DNA of 64,000 nucleotides from Alentia gelatinosa (Eukaryota; Annelida; Polychaeta; Phyllodocida; Polynoidae): assembly GCA_950022655.1 (NCBI GenBank), contig OX465579.1:40093950-40157949 (forward strand), in the 5' to 3' direction. The first letter of the stretch is position 1. The number at the start of each line of letters is the position of its first letter. The notes beneath the pieces are model-generated. The model ran no database searches, was not told the origin of the DNA, and worked only from the letters and a program-made list of their open reading frames with translations. Positions 14,001 to 25,689 of the stretch are shown here, piece after piece. Position numbers and translations under genes: made by a program.

Positions 14001-14903
14001 CAAAAGTTGCAATATAACCTCACTCTGTACCTTACCATTTACTGACTTCCCAATACTAATCTCCTGATTTCCTGTTTAAAATTTTAAAAGATAGTAAAGG
14101 GATGGCTTCATATGTGACTACTCTAACCTTTGAGCATTGGATATAGATCGTGCAAGCACGCTCACACAAACGCTTGCTACCAAAATGGAAGAAACAAAGA
14201 AAAATGGAAGGGATAACTATTGTATGTATGCATCATTATCCTCTTGAATTTTTGCACCAAACGTCTTTATCCCACTTACGATGAACTATTAAAGAATAAT
14301 AAGAAATTCGCCATACTAAAATTCATATATGAGGTGATCTTCCCATGCAAGTTAGTTTAGAGTTCTATTACTCCCATAAAAGAAAAATCCTCAAGAGTAT
14401 TTATGTAGACCTTTTGCTATTACAGATGAATCGCGTGACAACTGAAAAAAATCTAATTTAATCGGTCCAGGGTCGTGCTTCTGACAGAGCCAGGGGGAGG
14501 TTGGCACGACCAAGCTGTTTATGCTTTATTGTGGACCACCTTGAGCAAAGAGAACAAAGGCGACTAGTATCTTGCAGGTCAAGACCTTCATAAAGGTATT
14601 CCTCTGATATCAATCTTGCGGTAATTCCTATTGGAGTTCTCTTATCTAGGAGGAAATAAAAGCGGCTAGGAGAAAAGAGCACAATCCCATACCTGGATTT
14701 ACTCAGGTAAAAAATGCATGAAAGGTACAGGCGGCTTTCATCTTCACAATTAATCCTACAGGCATACCCTAAAAGCTCGTTTCTATTGGCCAACGGAATC
14801 AGCACAGACTTCTTAAGTCATCCTAAACGTCTGTCGGTTGTGTCACCGACTGTACGTTTTCGTATCAAATAATCGGTGAGGGTACTGTGTATGCATTGTT
14901 TCT
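11091..14903 (+). repeat. Tandem segmental duplication, copy 1 (3,813 bp)
   Basis: The segment starting ACTGCAACAATTTTTC at 11091 is repeated head to tail from 14904 at a constant offset of 3,813 bp. The junction lies within ACTG, a four-base match shared by the start of the unit and the base context after its end, as expected for microhomology or slippage joining. By eye I found only two base differences between copies: T at 11468 against C at 15281, and A at 14313 against G at 18126. No domain was recognised in the unit; its open frames (up to 115 codons on the minus strand at 14458-14805) look incidental. Confidence 0.95.
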
Positions 14904-17900
14904 ACTGCAACAATTTTTCAACACAAGGTAAAAGATCTCGCAAGGAATTTGCATGAAATGACCTATGACATTATCATGATTCCAATACATAGTATCGTTC
15001 TATGAAATAAGTTCGTATGTCTGATTTAAGACAGCATGATTAATGTCTTCATTATCTGTCTTGAATTCACTGGCATGATTGTACCATACCGTGCTGATAT
15101 TATGAGACTACGACCCACAGAGTGAACTCTGAGTCTGAGTAAAGATATTATTCAACATTGAAGTCCGGTGGGTTCCGTCCTTAAATGGCCGAACCAATCG
15201 GGCGTCGGGGTGCGTTGGGAGTTGATGGGCTCCAGGCTTTAGCCCGAGACAAGCCACACTTTGCGTATACTACTTAGAGGCCATTTCCAAAAGATTTAGC
15301 TATACATCTTATTAAAACACTCCGGCGTTTGTGACATTTACTGAACAGAATCTCCAGAAAGCTATCTAGTCTTTACATCACAATAATTTAGCTATAGTTA
15401 CATCCTGGTAAGAATAACATGGGTGTCAATATTATCGATGCCTTCCTATCGTTGCACATGTACGACCACAAACAACATGGCCACCGATCAATGTCGAGGG
15501 ATATCTGCGCGTGAATCTCTAATGATACAGGGCGTGGAAATATGGAGAACTTGATGATGATTAGTGGTATTAAAGTTATTGTTTCCCTCTTATTGCAATC
15601 ACAAAGCAGGCCTATTGTCCATTCAGATTAATCACTGATGTCTTTAGAGTGTATTAATAGTATCAAAGGTTATACCGCATCGAATCCATTTATAGGAGGA
15701 AAACATTGGTGTACATTCCTTCCATAAAATTGGCTGTCATATTTCTCTCATATTTTGATAAACAAATAAGGATCAACATTGAGAACTTGAAAATACTTCA
15801 ATCACTTGGTATCATAAGATCATCATTTATCCCTCCAGCTTGAAAAGTGTCAGCTATGTCTACTGAAATGCTAACAGAAACCCAGTCAAGAGAAGGATGA
15901 TTATTCTCTGCTTTTTATGCCTGCCTTTTGTGATCAATCTATTTTACCCCCTCAAACATGAGGATTTAAAACCATGAGCGCAATGCAAGTCCAGTGGCTT
16001 AGGTTAGAAGAGCGAGAGGGTTTCTATTGTTTTCAGTTAAATCAGATTAATTTAATATTGGACCTGCTACCTATTTCTTTGTGCAGGGATTGATTAATCA
16101 AAGTGTAAGTTTTAAAGACCATCTTTACATCATTCAATCTCGGCACGTTCTATGAAGTAATGAAATATCAATCTAGGCGTCAGAAGCGATCTACATAGTA
16201 ACTGAAAGGATCTAGAGAGAGAATGTTATTTTTCTCTCATAGACTTTGCCTATCATTGATCCCCTATTCGGCACACCGTCTAGAACAGCACCAGTATAAT
16301 GATGACAAACGTGGCTCTCTTGATTATACCTTGTAACTCCTACTATGGATAGATGCCATGAATCAAGGGTATGGTACATAAATGACGTAGTGCAATCATA
16401 CTTTATACTATGCAACTCACAACGCTGCAAACAGTTTCTTGGAGAAGTTATAAACAATCTTAACAATGAATGCCTCCTGTTATTGAATTTTTTCGTTCCA
16501 TTGGCATCCTGGTGGATGTCGTGGTTGGAAAAAAATTGTGTTTTTCAGCTAAGCCCCGTCTACCTACAATGAATCCCTCCTGTGTTTTAAAGTCTGAAGG
16601 CAAACCTGTTTTCATGCCGGCTGACAGATTAGGTTGTTCGATTGATCCTGGTCCTGACGCTTCCGGAGTTTGGTCTGAATAGAGTCCTCGTTTAACTCCG
16701 GATGTCGTAATATAAAACTACCTGGAAACAGGTTATGAATGTAAAAAAACTTATTCCTATATGAAATAAACATCAACAATACCTCACAAGGTATGAGATA
16801 CGAATTTCTGAAAATATAAGAAAGAATAAACTCAGGTTATGAATGTAAACTATTCAAAACTAGGGCAATTAAAACAGTTGAGTTCTAAAAGGTAAACTTC
16901 AATGCTTGTTGAAAGGATCCCCATGACTTTAGATAATACCTTACCCCTTCCCCATAGACTTTTCGTTAAACTAAACTTTCAATACAATCAGTGATGTATG
17001 GGTTCACATATTTCCTGCAGATTATGAACTTTCTTCTATATTGTTATATTGTTAGCCCTAGCAGTGGAGGAACTCTATTACTAAGGAGTTTGACTCCAAT
17101 GCAGAAGCAGATTTATCTTTTTATTGTATGTTTTTTATTGGGTGTGATTCGAAAGTATACAACTTCGATCTGCCATCGTTACCCATGTGACAGGTTTACC
17201 CACTACACTTATATGTCAATATAGATTTCTTCAGTCACTTTTACATGTATTGCACAACATAACATAACATTACTATTAAATTAATTATTACTAAAGCAAT
17301 AAACAACAAAGTATTAGAGACAATTCTCATAGAGAAGGTTATGATAAGTATACAGGACAAGGATGATGAAGATGATGTGCATGTAAGGATTAGCTTGCTC
17401 TTACTCAGATTAGACTAGGTAGAACTAGCACCAGCCGATATAACCCTACCCAATCCAACAGACTACACAGATACACACTTATTTTAATGGTGGCTGATAA
17501 TGACTACTGCAGCATGGCAGTCATCTCTTGACTCCTCGCCGTTTCTTCACAGCTTGCAGTTATTGTTCATATCACATCCCCCTTGTGGAATCATATCTTG
17601 ATTCCCTGGCAGGTTGGATGAATATTGCCGGTGGACGTGGGTATATGATTGAGCTAATCAATAATACTTGTAATAATAATAAAGATAATAATATTCATAG
17701 GTAAATACATAGATAAATAGTTAGATGATTAAATCTGCATGGTTTAGACTACAATACAATGCAATACAGGGAGTTCCATTGGGCATCGTCTTTCCTTCCA
17801 AGACAAAGGTTGACAAAAGTTGCAATATAACCTCACTCTGTACCTTACCATTTACTGACTTCCCAATACTAATCTCCTGATTTCCTGTTTAAAATTTTAA

Positions 17901-18716
17901 AAGATAGTAAAGGGATGGCTTCATATGTGACTACTCTAACCTTTGAGCATTGGATATAGATCGTGCAAGCACGCTCACACAAACGCTTGCTACCAAAATG
18001 GAAGAAACAAAGAAAAATGGAAGGGATAACTATTGTATGTATGCATCATTATCCTCTTGAATTTTTGCACCAAACGTCTTTATCCCACTTACGATGAACT
18101 ATTAAAGAATAATAAGAAATTCGCCGTACTAAAATTCATATATGAGGTGATCTTCCCATGCAAGTTAGTTTAGAGTTCTATTACTCCCATAAAAGAAAAA
18201 TCCTCAAGAGTATTTATGTAGACCTTTTGCTATTACAGATGAATCGCGTGACAACTGAAAAAAATCTAATTTAATCGGTCCAGGGTCGTGCTTCTGACAG
18301 AGCCAGGGGGAGGTTGGCACGACCAAGCTGTTTATGCTTTATTGTGGACCACCTTGAGCAAAGAGAACAAAGGCGACTAGTATCTTGCAGGTCAAGACCT
18401 TCATAAAGGTATTCCTCTGATATCAATCTTGCGGTAATTCCTATTGGAGTTCTCTTATCTAGGAGGAAATAAAAGCGGCTAGGAGAAAAGAGCACAATCC
18501 CATACCTGGATTTACTCAGGTAAAAAATGCATGAAAGGTACAGGCGGCTTTCATCTTCACAATTAATCCTACAGGCATACCCTAAAAGCTCGTTTCTATT
18601 GGCCAACGGAATCAGCACAGACTTCTTAAGTCATCCTAAACGTCTGTCGGTTGTGTCACCGACTGTACGTTTTCGTATCAAATAATCGGTGAGGGTACTG
18701 TGTATGCATTGTTTCT
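14904..18716 (+). repeat. Tandem segmental duplication, copy 2 (3,813 bp)
   Basis: Direct, adjacent repeat of 11091-14903. It ends with TGTATGCATTGTTTCTACTG and then departs into unique sequence (TACTTCCCTGG) near 18720, where copy 1 instead re-enters the unit. With about two differences in 3.8 kb it is either a very recent tandem duplication or an assembly artefact, such as an unmerged allele or overlap. The sequence alone cannot decide. Confidence 0.95.
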
Positions 18717-19394
18717 ACTGTACTTCCCTGGCCCATACCGAAATAATAATTTCCATGTTGGAACGTTGAGGATCATCAACGAAATCAATGTGTCTCTGAG
18801 ACAATAAGTCGATTTGGGCCTATTTTATGCCAAATTAATCAGTGAGAATATCTCTGTATATCTTGTTTCCATTCATTCTACCAAAAAGAAATAGCTTGGT
18901 GGTTCCAGACCGAAGACCAGTGCCGAACAATCGGCCAGTGGATGACACATCTAGGTTTTTTCTATTGTGGAATTTCCGATTCGTTAACGGGAGGGTCTAG
19001 ACCTTAGATTAAGCACTGTCCTTTGTCACAGAAAGGTAGATTAAAATTAAACAATTGAAATGAAGTTTGATTATAATCAACCCTTGGGACCTGGGGGTAG
19101 CAGAGTGCCTAGGCTTTGGCAGTCCTCGCTTTGGCGTGATTTAGTTTTTTAACATTTCAAATGATAATATACCTCACACCATTGCCTGATGAAGTCTTAT
19201 TAAAGATGACGAAACGTTGCAGCTATTCCCACATCAACGCCTCTCATCTCGATGTAATATTACCCCCAATAAATCACTTTATCAACAAATCAGCTTTACT
19301 GGTTTTCTGTGGATTCCTTCACAAAATTAATGATGATATATAATTACTGTATTATCCCAGACAGGAAGGGGGAGAGGAACATAGTCTCATATTA
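18717..19394. other. No gene recognised; interspersed-repeat remnant likely
   Basis: A TGATGA ... GAAACGTTG motif at 19187-19220 followed by an AATAAA about 50 bases on resembles tails of common invertebrate interspersed repeats, but the family is not identified. No exon is visible. Confidence 0.35.
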
Positions 19395-19692
19395 CCATGG
19401 TACAGTTCTCAAGTTCTTTTTACATTGATGGTGATTTGAGGCATAACAAGTTTCTAACAGGTCATATATGTTGGACCTTGTTCTCAGTTTTCTTACTGTT
19501 ACATCATTTGCTACCACAGTCAGGTCGTCTGCATACATTAATAGATATTTTCCAGGCATACAATCTGGAAGATCATTGATATAGATTAGGAACAGCAGAA
19601 CTGCAGCACTCCATAATCTACACTTTTTGTTGAAGAACCATGTCCGCTATACTCAGTGTAGCAGGATCTGTTGCTCAAATATGATTCAAAGC
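19395..19692 (-). pseudogene. Reverse-transcriptase fragment with intact YADD motif
   Basis: The minus strand reads FESYLSNRSCY and then GHGSSTKSVDYGV. After a frameshift near the PQG motif it reads SAAVLLFLIYINDLP, then about a dozen residues on LMYADDLTVVAND. These are the RT palm blocks before, at and after the catalytic YADD. The residues after the YADD block decay quickly. The fragment belongs to a non-LTR retrotransposon; the IYINDLP form suits a CR1/L2/jockey-type element. It is truncated at both ends and frame-broken, hence inactive. Confidence 0.8.
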
Positions 19693-19879
19693 ATCATACC
19701 AACCGGTCACCCACTGGAATGGGCGGTACAAAGACAGGACACCGATTATTGACCTAGCCAAGGTCGCCTTGCTTAGGTAACTGTGATATCTTTCATGTTT
19801 TATTTAGTTTGGGAACACATATGTTCTGGCTGGCGCACACTGCGCGAAAACCACCAGTTTATTTCTATATACACCATCG

Positions 19880-20100
19880 CGGAAGTGTATACATGAATCC
19901 GCTGTAAATTCACTTTTTTCATATATATATGTCCATATTTCGCGCCAGCGTATGAGGCGTATACAAGACTGTTTCCTTTTAAATACGGACGCGTCTTGGC
20001 TGTATTTCACACCTGGCGTATACGAGAGGAAATATCCTCTGCGCAACATGTATACACCGGGTGTATACATTTTATATACATTTGGCGTATTTGTATACTG
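19880..20100. repeat. GTATAC-rich palindromic patch, left part
   Basis: The six-base palindrome GTATAC recurs about six times in some 220 bases, several times as GGCGTATAC. Positions 20048-20070 form a perfect palindrome with 11-bp arms (ATGTATACACC) around one central base. A similar cluster lies at about 21320-21435, on the other side of the element at 20143 and its tandem expansion, so the two patches were probably one sequence before insertion. Function unknown. Confidence 0.6.
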
Positions 20101-20142
20101 ATAAAAAAAAGGTGCCCCCTCCCCCCAGTGGTGTCAGTAGTA

Positions 20143-20731
20143 CAGTAAAACCCCTCTTCCGGGACAAAATCCAAGTTTATGGTGTCCGTTTGTCTGGGAC
20201 AGACAGTTGTTGCAAACAGAACAATAGACACAGTGAGTGGGTATTAGTCTGAGCGACTTTCGCACCCGTTGAAGGTAGGCGGTTAGAGGCCCCCTTACAG
20301 TTTAGCGGTGGGCTTTGAAGGTGCGGACTTTGAAGGTGCGGTATTCCGTGAGCCGTCGCGGCTCTGGGCGGCTCACGGTTATGGGGCTGCTGACTTCTCT
20401 CAGAAGTTATTGGGGGGGGGGGGGGGGGGGTCATTGAACGGGGGTGTAAAAAGGAGCGAATTTCACAAGGAAGGTATATCCATCTTCAACATTTATTATC
20501 TATTTATTTTTATTTTTTTGTACATTTATATTAATTTATATTGTATAATTTATATTTATTTGCTTATTTATTAATAAACCTTTTAAACTAATAACCATCG
20601 TTTCCTTCATTTATGTAGGTATTCTCTATTGTATAACCACTGGCATACTGAAAACCCCGCTTAAGGGGCCACCCGCTTAAGGGGCAACTTGGCCCGGAAC
20701 AGAAGGTGTCCCCTTAAGAGGGGTTTTACTG
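20143..20731. mobile_element. Pogo/mariner-like non-autonomous DNA element
   Basis: The left end CAGTAAAACCCCTCTT is preceded by TA at 20141-20142. The right end AAGAGGGGTTTTACTG is followed by TA at 20732-20733. The ends are exact 16-base inverted repeats with a TA target-site duplication, the signature of the Tc1/mariner/pogo superfamily. CAGTAAAACC-type ends are familiar from pogo/Tigger-like elements. No transposase is encoded in 589 bp. It contains a run of about 19 G at 20411-20430. Its right portion (from 20547) is part of a 354-bp tandem repeat. Confidence 0.75.
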
Positions 20732-21262
20732 TATGTAGATGTTAGGCCCAATATACGACTCCCTACACTCCCTAAATCAACACTGAAGACCTCGCTCACA
20801 TCTGCCTGCGACCGCCACCCTCCCAACCACCCTCCCAGCCACCCTCCCACCCACCATCCCACCCACCCTCCCATCCACCCTCCCAGCCACCCTCCCACCC
20901 AATTTATATTTATTTTCTTATTTATTAATAAACCTTTTAAACTAATAACCATCGTTTCCTTCATTTATGTAGGTATTCTCTATTGTATAACCACTGGCAT
21001 ACTGAAAACCCCGCTTAAGGGGCCACCCGCTTAAGGGGACACTTGGCCCGGAACGGAAGGTGTCCCCTTAAGAGGGGTTTTACTGTATGTAGATGTTAGG
21101 CCCAATATACGACTCCCTACACTCCCTAAATCAACACTGAAGACCTCGCTCACATCTGCCTGCGACCGCCACCCTCCCAACCACCCTCCCAGCCAACCTC
21201 CCACCCTCCCACCCACCCTCCCACCCACCCTCAAAGCCACCCTCCAAGCCACCCTCCAAGCC
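20547..21262. repeat. Two-copy 354-bp tandem repeat with CCACCCTCC minisatellite
   Basis: The sequence from 20547 (AATTTATATTTATTT) recurs at 20901, an offset of exactly 354 bp. The unit carries the right end of the element at 20143-20731, about 80 bases of flanking DNA, and a minisatellite of about 12-bp CCACCCTCCCAN units (20815-20900 and 21169-21260). The unit boundary lies at the end of the minisatellite, which suggests unequal exchange or slippage seeded there. The second minisatellite has diverged (CCACCCTCCAAG units). The minus strand is rich in GGG runs and could form G-quadruplexes. Confidence 0.85.
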
Positions 21263-21319
21263 GCTCGCCGCCCCCAACTCGTGGGTGTTGCACCAACACT
21301 GAACCGCCGACTTCGCACA

Positions 21320-21435
21320 GAGGCAGAATCAGGCGTATATGTATAAATCAGGCACCTACAGATGAGACGTATACACATGGGGAATAAGACGACCTTGTAT
21401 ACGCAAAAGCATACCTATATACGCCGGGCACGTTC
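21320..21435. repeat. GTATAC-rich patch, right part
   Basis: Contains GGCGTATATG, ACGTATACAC, TTGTATACGC and TATATACGCCGG within about 115 bases. This matches the motif content of 19880-20100 on the far side of the inserted element and its tandem expansion. It may be the other half of an interrupted repeat. Confidence 0.45.
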
Positions 21436-22413
21436 ATATGTAAAACGGTGGTGTTCATGCCGTGGCAGGAGGGAGGTAGGTTCTTTGGCACAGTTAGGAG
21501 AATGGTTCCTAGTAATTTGCATTTTAACACAGGCATACCAGATGATGTTCCAGTTTATTATTGATGACGTGACTTCCTTTTTATTATTACCGTCTCGTCT
21601 ATTTCAAATCCATTGACATTTTGTCTACTAGCATCTGAAAAAAATACTCATTCCAACACCACAGGAATAATTGTTTACATGTTCTGCGCAATGTTCCAGT
21701 TTTACCTGATATTCTCAAGGTTTAATGAACTTGTGATCTTTACCATATTTTTCCAGATTATTATTTATATATTCGATCTATCTTCCTTTTCAGCAGTTTC
21801 ATCTCGCGCTGTTGTGCGTTCATCTCTGATGGCCCTGAATTTATTCTGAATAAACTTCCGCCATAATAATTTTGCATAATAGTGCTGCCTCTTTTAAAAT
21901 GTATTATTATATACCGGTGCACGAATGTCCAATTAATACTCCCTGGCAGTATATATTCTGTTCTTCCATGTAGTTGCGTATTATGAACATAATACTACCC
22001 TCCGTAGCATGTGACTTGTTGACAGTCAAATCAACATGGAATGAACAAACACTCACAAACACCATGTAAACACACACCCAATGATATTATCACCCTAGAA
22101 TATTTATAAAACGACCCTCCATCCAACGTCCGATAACGGCCTAAAAGTTACTCATCACTAACGCCCACTCTCCCAGTAGTTCTTTTGTGGCCCATACGCT
22201 TACTAATCTCTGCTTTATCTCCTGATATAACTCTCCATAATGACGTTAGGATATCATTGTGGACCAGCAACATAGCGTATCACCCATGACCTAGCGATCA
22301 AGCAGAATGTTCGGGGGTTCATACGTACCTTAGTGTAGGGTCAGATGATGAAAGAGCAAGTTGTGAAATGGCGTTTTCATTGATTTCCTGGTATATAACA
22401 ATAAAAAGACATA
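21436..22413. other. No gene recognised
   Basis: AT-rich sequence with short hydrophobic open frames but no domain, splice context or repeat boundary that I can support. Confidence 0.45.
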
Positions 22414-22607
22414 AGGCCCGTTTCCATTGGCCAATGAAAACGGTGTAGATTTTGTGTGTTCTCCTGATAGCCTATTTCCATTGGCCATCACCGATATACA
22501 GTCAGGAACAACCAATGGACCTTAACCACTTATGACCTCAGATGTAAAGGCTATAAAGAGAACACAGCAAATCCACACCGACTTTGTCGGCCAATGGAAA
22601 AGGGTCT
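22414..22607. mobile_element. 194-bp inverted-repeat element (MITE, Harbinger-like ends)
   Basis: The left 57 bases (22414-22470) and the inverted right 57 bases (22551-22607) match over nearly their whole length. Shared blocks include TTTCCATTGGCC, CGGTGT, GATTT and TGTGTTCTC. ATA flanks both sides (22411-22413 and 22608-22610), consistent with a 3-bp target duplication. The GGCCCGTTT-type end and 3-bp duplication suggest PIF/Harbinger. It has no coding capacity. Confidence 0.75.
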
Positions 22608-22614
22608 ATAGGGA

Positions 22615-22738
22615 GTGTGACTGAATTGCATCTGTTCCTCGATATTTTGGTCAGAAATACTCACCGAGTTCTTCGTTCTGGCGTACTTTGTGAGTATTTT
22701 AACCAAAATATCAAGGAACAGATTCCATTTAGTCACAT
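22615..22738. repeat. Foldback repeat with 50-bp arms
   Basis: Positions 22615-22664 and 22690-22738 are inverted copies with few mismatches, sharing TCTGTTCC, GATATTTTGGT and AATACTCAC, around a 25-base loop. It starts only about 5 bases after the ATA flank of the preceding element, so the two may be parts of one composite element or a repeat inserted beside another. Confidence 0.75.
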
Positions 22739-25689
22739 TAACCATGTCTGTACATGTTATTTCCCGTTTATGAACCTCAGTTTCAAATGAACTATACGGC
22801 AGAATAGGGTTGCTGCCGATCTTCACTTGATTAGAATTAAAGTCAGGGGGTCTTGGTTATCTAAGATTTTACCGCTGCATTATGATCAACGCAGGCATCT
22901 CTGATATGAACCTATTGGCTTCATCTCAGGTATTCCACTTGTAATGATGAAGAATATGTTTAATTACTACTTCTATATTGGCTTCACCACATTCATGTTC
23001 CAATCGGAGACAATGATGCACGTGCAGACACCATTAGGATGAACTTTGAAGACACCATGATTGGGAATGATATGAGTAATTACAAGTAATTTCACTATGT
23101 ATTTCAAATATTGTATTCAGTTAGCACTAGCTCCTCATGCGCATGGTCGGGACCGTTTCTTTCTCATTGTGATACAAAAATGTCTAGAATACTTTTGAAC
23201 GCTAGCAGAGACACTATTACCTTAATAAGCAGCACCAGCAGCATAGCGGTTATACCGTTTATTGCAGCCGCTCGTGTAATGGCTCATGACAGTATGTCCC
23301 TTACGGCGTTTCATTAATCAAACTCGATGTGAGGACGAAGGGGATTATACGCTTTTCATGTCGACATAACCTCTATCGCAATGGTACATGAACAGGACTC
23401 AACACAAAAGAGGTAACTAAAATTATATCAAGTGATTTTTAAAGGGAATATAGCCTTCATATGTTCTTGGCATATGAAGCAACCTAAATCTCTGATGTCT
23501 GAGACTAATTGCGCAATTGCAATGTTGTATTTGAGTTTGGATTCTTGTAAATGTACAGGACGTCCTACAACTAATTACTCTTTAACAAGCCAATCATCCT
23601 TTCCAAATGTTCCTCCGGACACCTATAATTTCGAGTCACATAAGAGAAAATGAAGTTGGGTCTTCTCTGCTCCAGATCACCAGCTGCGTTCATACCACAG
23701 CGAAATACAGCTACGAAGATGGCAACATCATATTGATAATGTATGATCATTTTTTAAAATAAGTTTTATTAGGGTCTAATTTAAACATAAATCACCAAAC
23801 TCGGCTAAGAGCCAATCTTCCGTTCAGGCCTCTTAATCAGCAGTTAATACAGACTGAATCATTTTGTTGTTATACAATGAGTTTATTGCGTAACCTTTTC
23901 GTTCGGTTAGACCTCCCGAGGGCGATCCGTAGTTCGAAAAAATTTTCCGTGGTCGCTACGTGGTGGGGAAAGGAGCTCGAACCTTGCAACGCCCCGTGAC
24001 AAAACATACAATGAGTTTAAACGTATATCTTTCATAGCCATTTGGTGATAATGAGATGGTATGATAAGTTACACACTTTTGACCTGTATAGGTAATCTGC
24101 CATCGTCAGTTACAATCACAGTCTGGTGAATTTTCAAAACAGTAATAACAGAGTACAGTAGAAGATTAAACATCAGTGTTTAGCAGGTGGACCGTTAGGA
24201 TCTTGTGGGTAGATGCGTAAATTCCTATAGTTTACATCTTCATTTACCTGTATATCATTCGATTCACCTCGAAATGTAAAATTTGTGTGATTTTACATGA
24301 AGCTGAATGGCATGATCGCTCTAGTTTCTGTTCCAGATATCAAATTCATAACTGTATTATGATACTCTAATATAGAAAGTCTACGAAGTTGAATTTCAGA
24401 TAATAGAATTCTTGTCTTTGGGTTCCCATCTCCCTGTAGGGTGTCATTGTCACCCCACCTGAGGGCGACAACGCTCACACAGACCACCACTACAACGCCA
24501 CCTGGTTTAAACCTGAGCACCACACCTCACCTTCAACCACCATAAACTCAACTTCAACTCAAAATTTTACACTCACCAACACCCAAATTTTAGATACTTC
24601 TCTTATCACGTTTACGCGGACGTGGCGTTGGTGCGAAAACTCCGGTGAACGTAGAAAGATCTTTATACCCAATACTTCTCATATCACTCCTATTCTACAC
24701 CCTCTTTATCTTACTATGTTGCACTTTTACCAAATATACACCATTCATTTATCCTATCAAATAATAAATCTCAATTTCCCACCCTGCCTCATCGTGTTGT
24801 CTAATCGGAGAGGAGATAATGAATGTTCAATGTATAGTGAATATGTGATACTACACATCTATATACAGAATTACTACATATCATCGTTCCTTTTTTGAAT
24901 GAATTTAAGAAGACCAATATTTTCAGTTTATTTTCCGATGTATACATAGAATAGATAAAGATAAAACTATATTACCTATTGGGTAAGGCGAACTAGATGA
25001 TCCCATTCTTACTTGCCTGCCGTTAGAATTAGTCTCAGGGAAGACTTAGTTGTCAATGTTTGAAAATCACTGAGGTGGCACCACTCCAAATTTTTCAGAT
25101 ATGCCTTAAATATTGAACAATATTAGGCAAGTGTTATCCAGTGCATATTATCCGGTGCAGAATATGTAACTTGTGGCACGTCCGCACGTAGGTTGCGTCG
25201 GAGATTATACGTAGGAGTAGGCACTTAAGCAGAAGTCTGTTGCCAGAGTGACGGAAGGCCCTACTATGACCGCTGACCTTCGGAAACAGAAACCACTCTC
25301 ACTCCTGTTGCGGAGGGTCGCGGCAGCATTTAGATGGCCAAGTGAACGGGCGGAGGCAGCCTGCTTGGAATGTAACTGGAAAACCTATATGTATACCTTG
25401 CAGAAAGTCATTGCATTTCTTTCTTTCGTTCAACTTCCAGGGATATTAAAAGGGAAGTCTGTGACGTGTTATTTCAGGCGTGTAATCCTTCGGATCCTTG
25501 TGGAGATTTTGCTTGAAATCACTTTCTGTTTCCCGATATAGATGATGAAATTCCTTTGAAATTGAGTTAACAGAGACATGGCTACTTGTCTATTTGGAGT
25601 GCCAATAGATCCTTTCGAGGTATACATGTATATGGTAATGATACCAACCTTCTAATATGATTACGTTAAGTACTGCGTTAATTCAAACG
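22739..25689. other. No gene recognised
   Basis: About 2.9 kb with only short domain-free open frames, including a 97-codon plus-strand frame at 25248-25541. No repeat ends or regulatory clusters were identified. Confidence 0.45.

Noticed and set aside
14458..14805. 115-codon minus-strand frame, repeated identically at 18271-18618
   Set aside because: Identity of the two copies comes from the recent tandem duplication, not from selection. No domain recognised and no splice context.
19186..19222. Hammerhead-ribozyme-like core (CTGATGA ... CGAAAC), with a looser match at 44719-44750
   Set aside because: Stem II would be weak and lacks the usual closing G-C pair. No upstream partner for the CGTTG stem after GAAA was found within about 70 bases. 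The motif is better explained as a common interspersed-repeat tail.
20677..20964. Gly/Trp-rich open frame (GGW repeats), and its counterpart at 21031-21378
   Set aside because: It is the translation of the CCACCCTCC minisatellite and the transposon terminus, not a protein.
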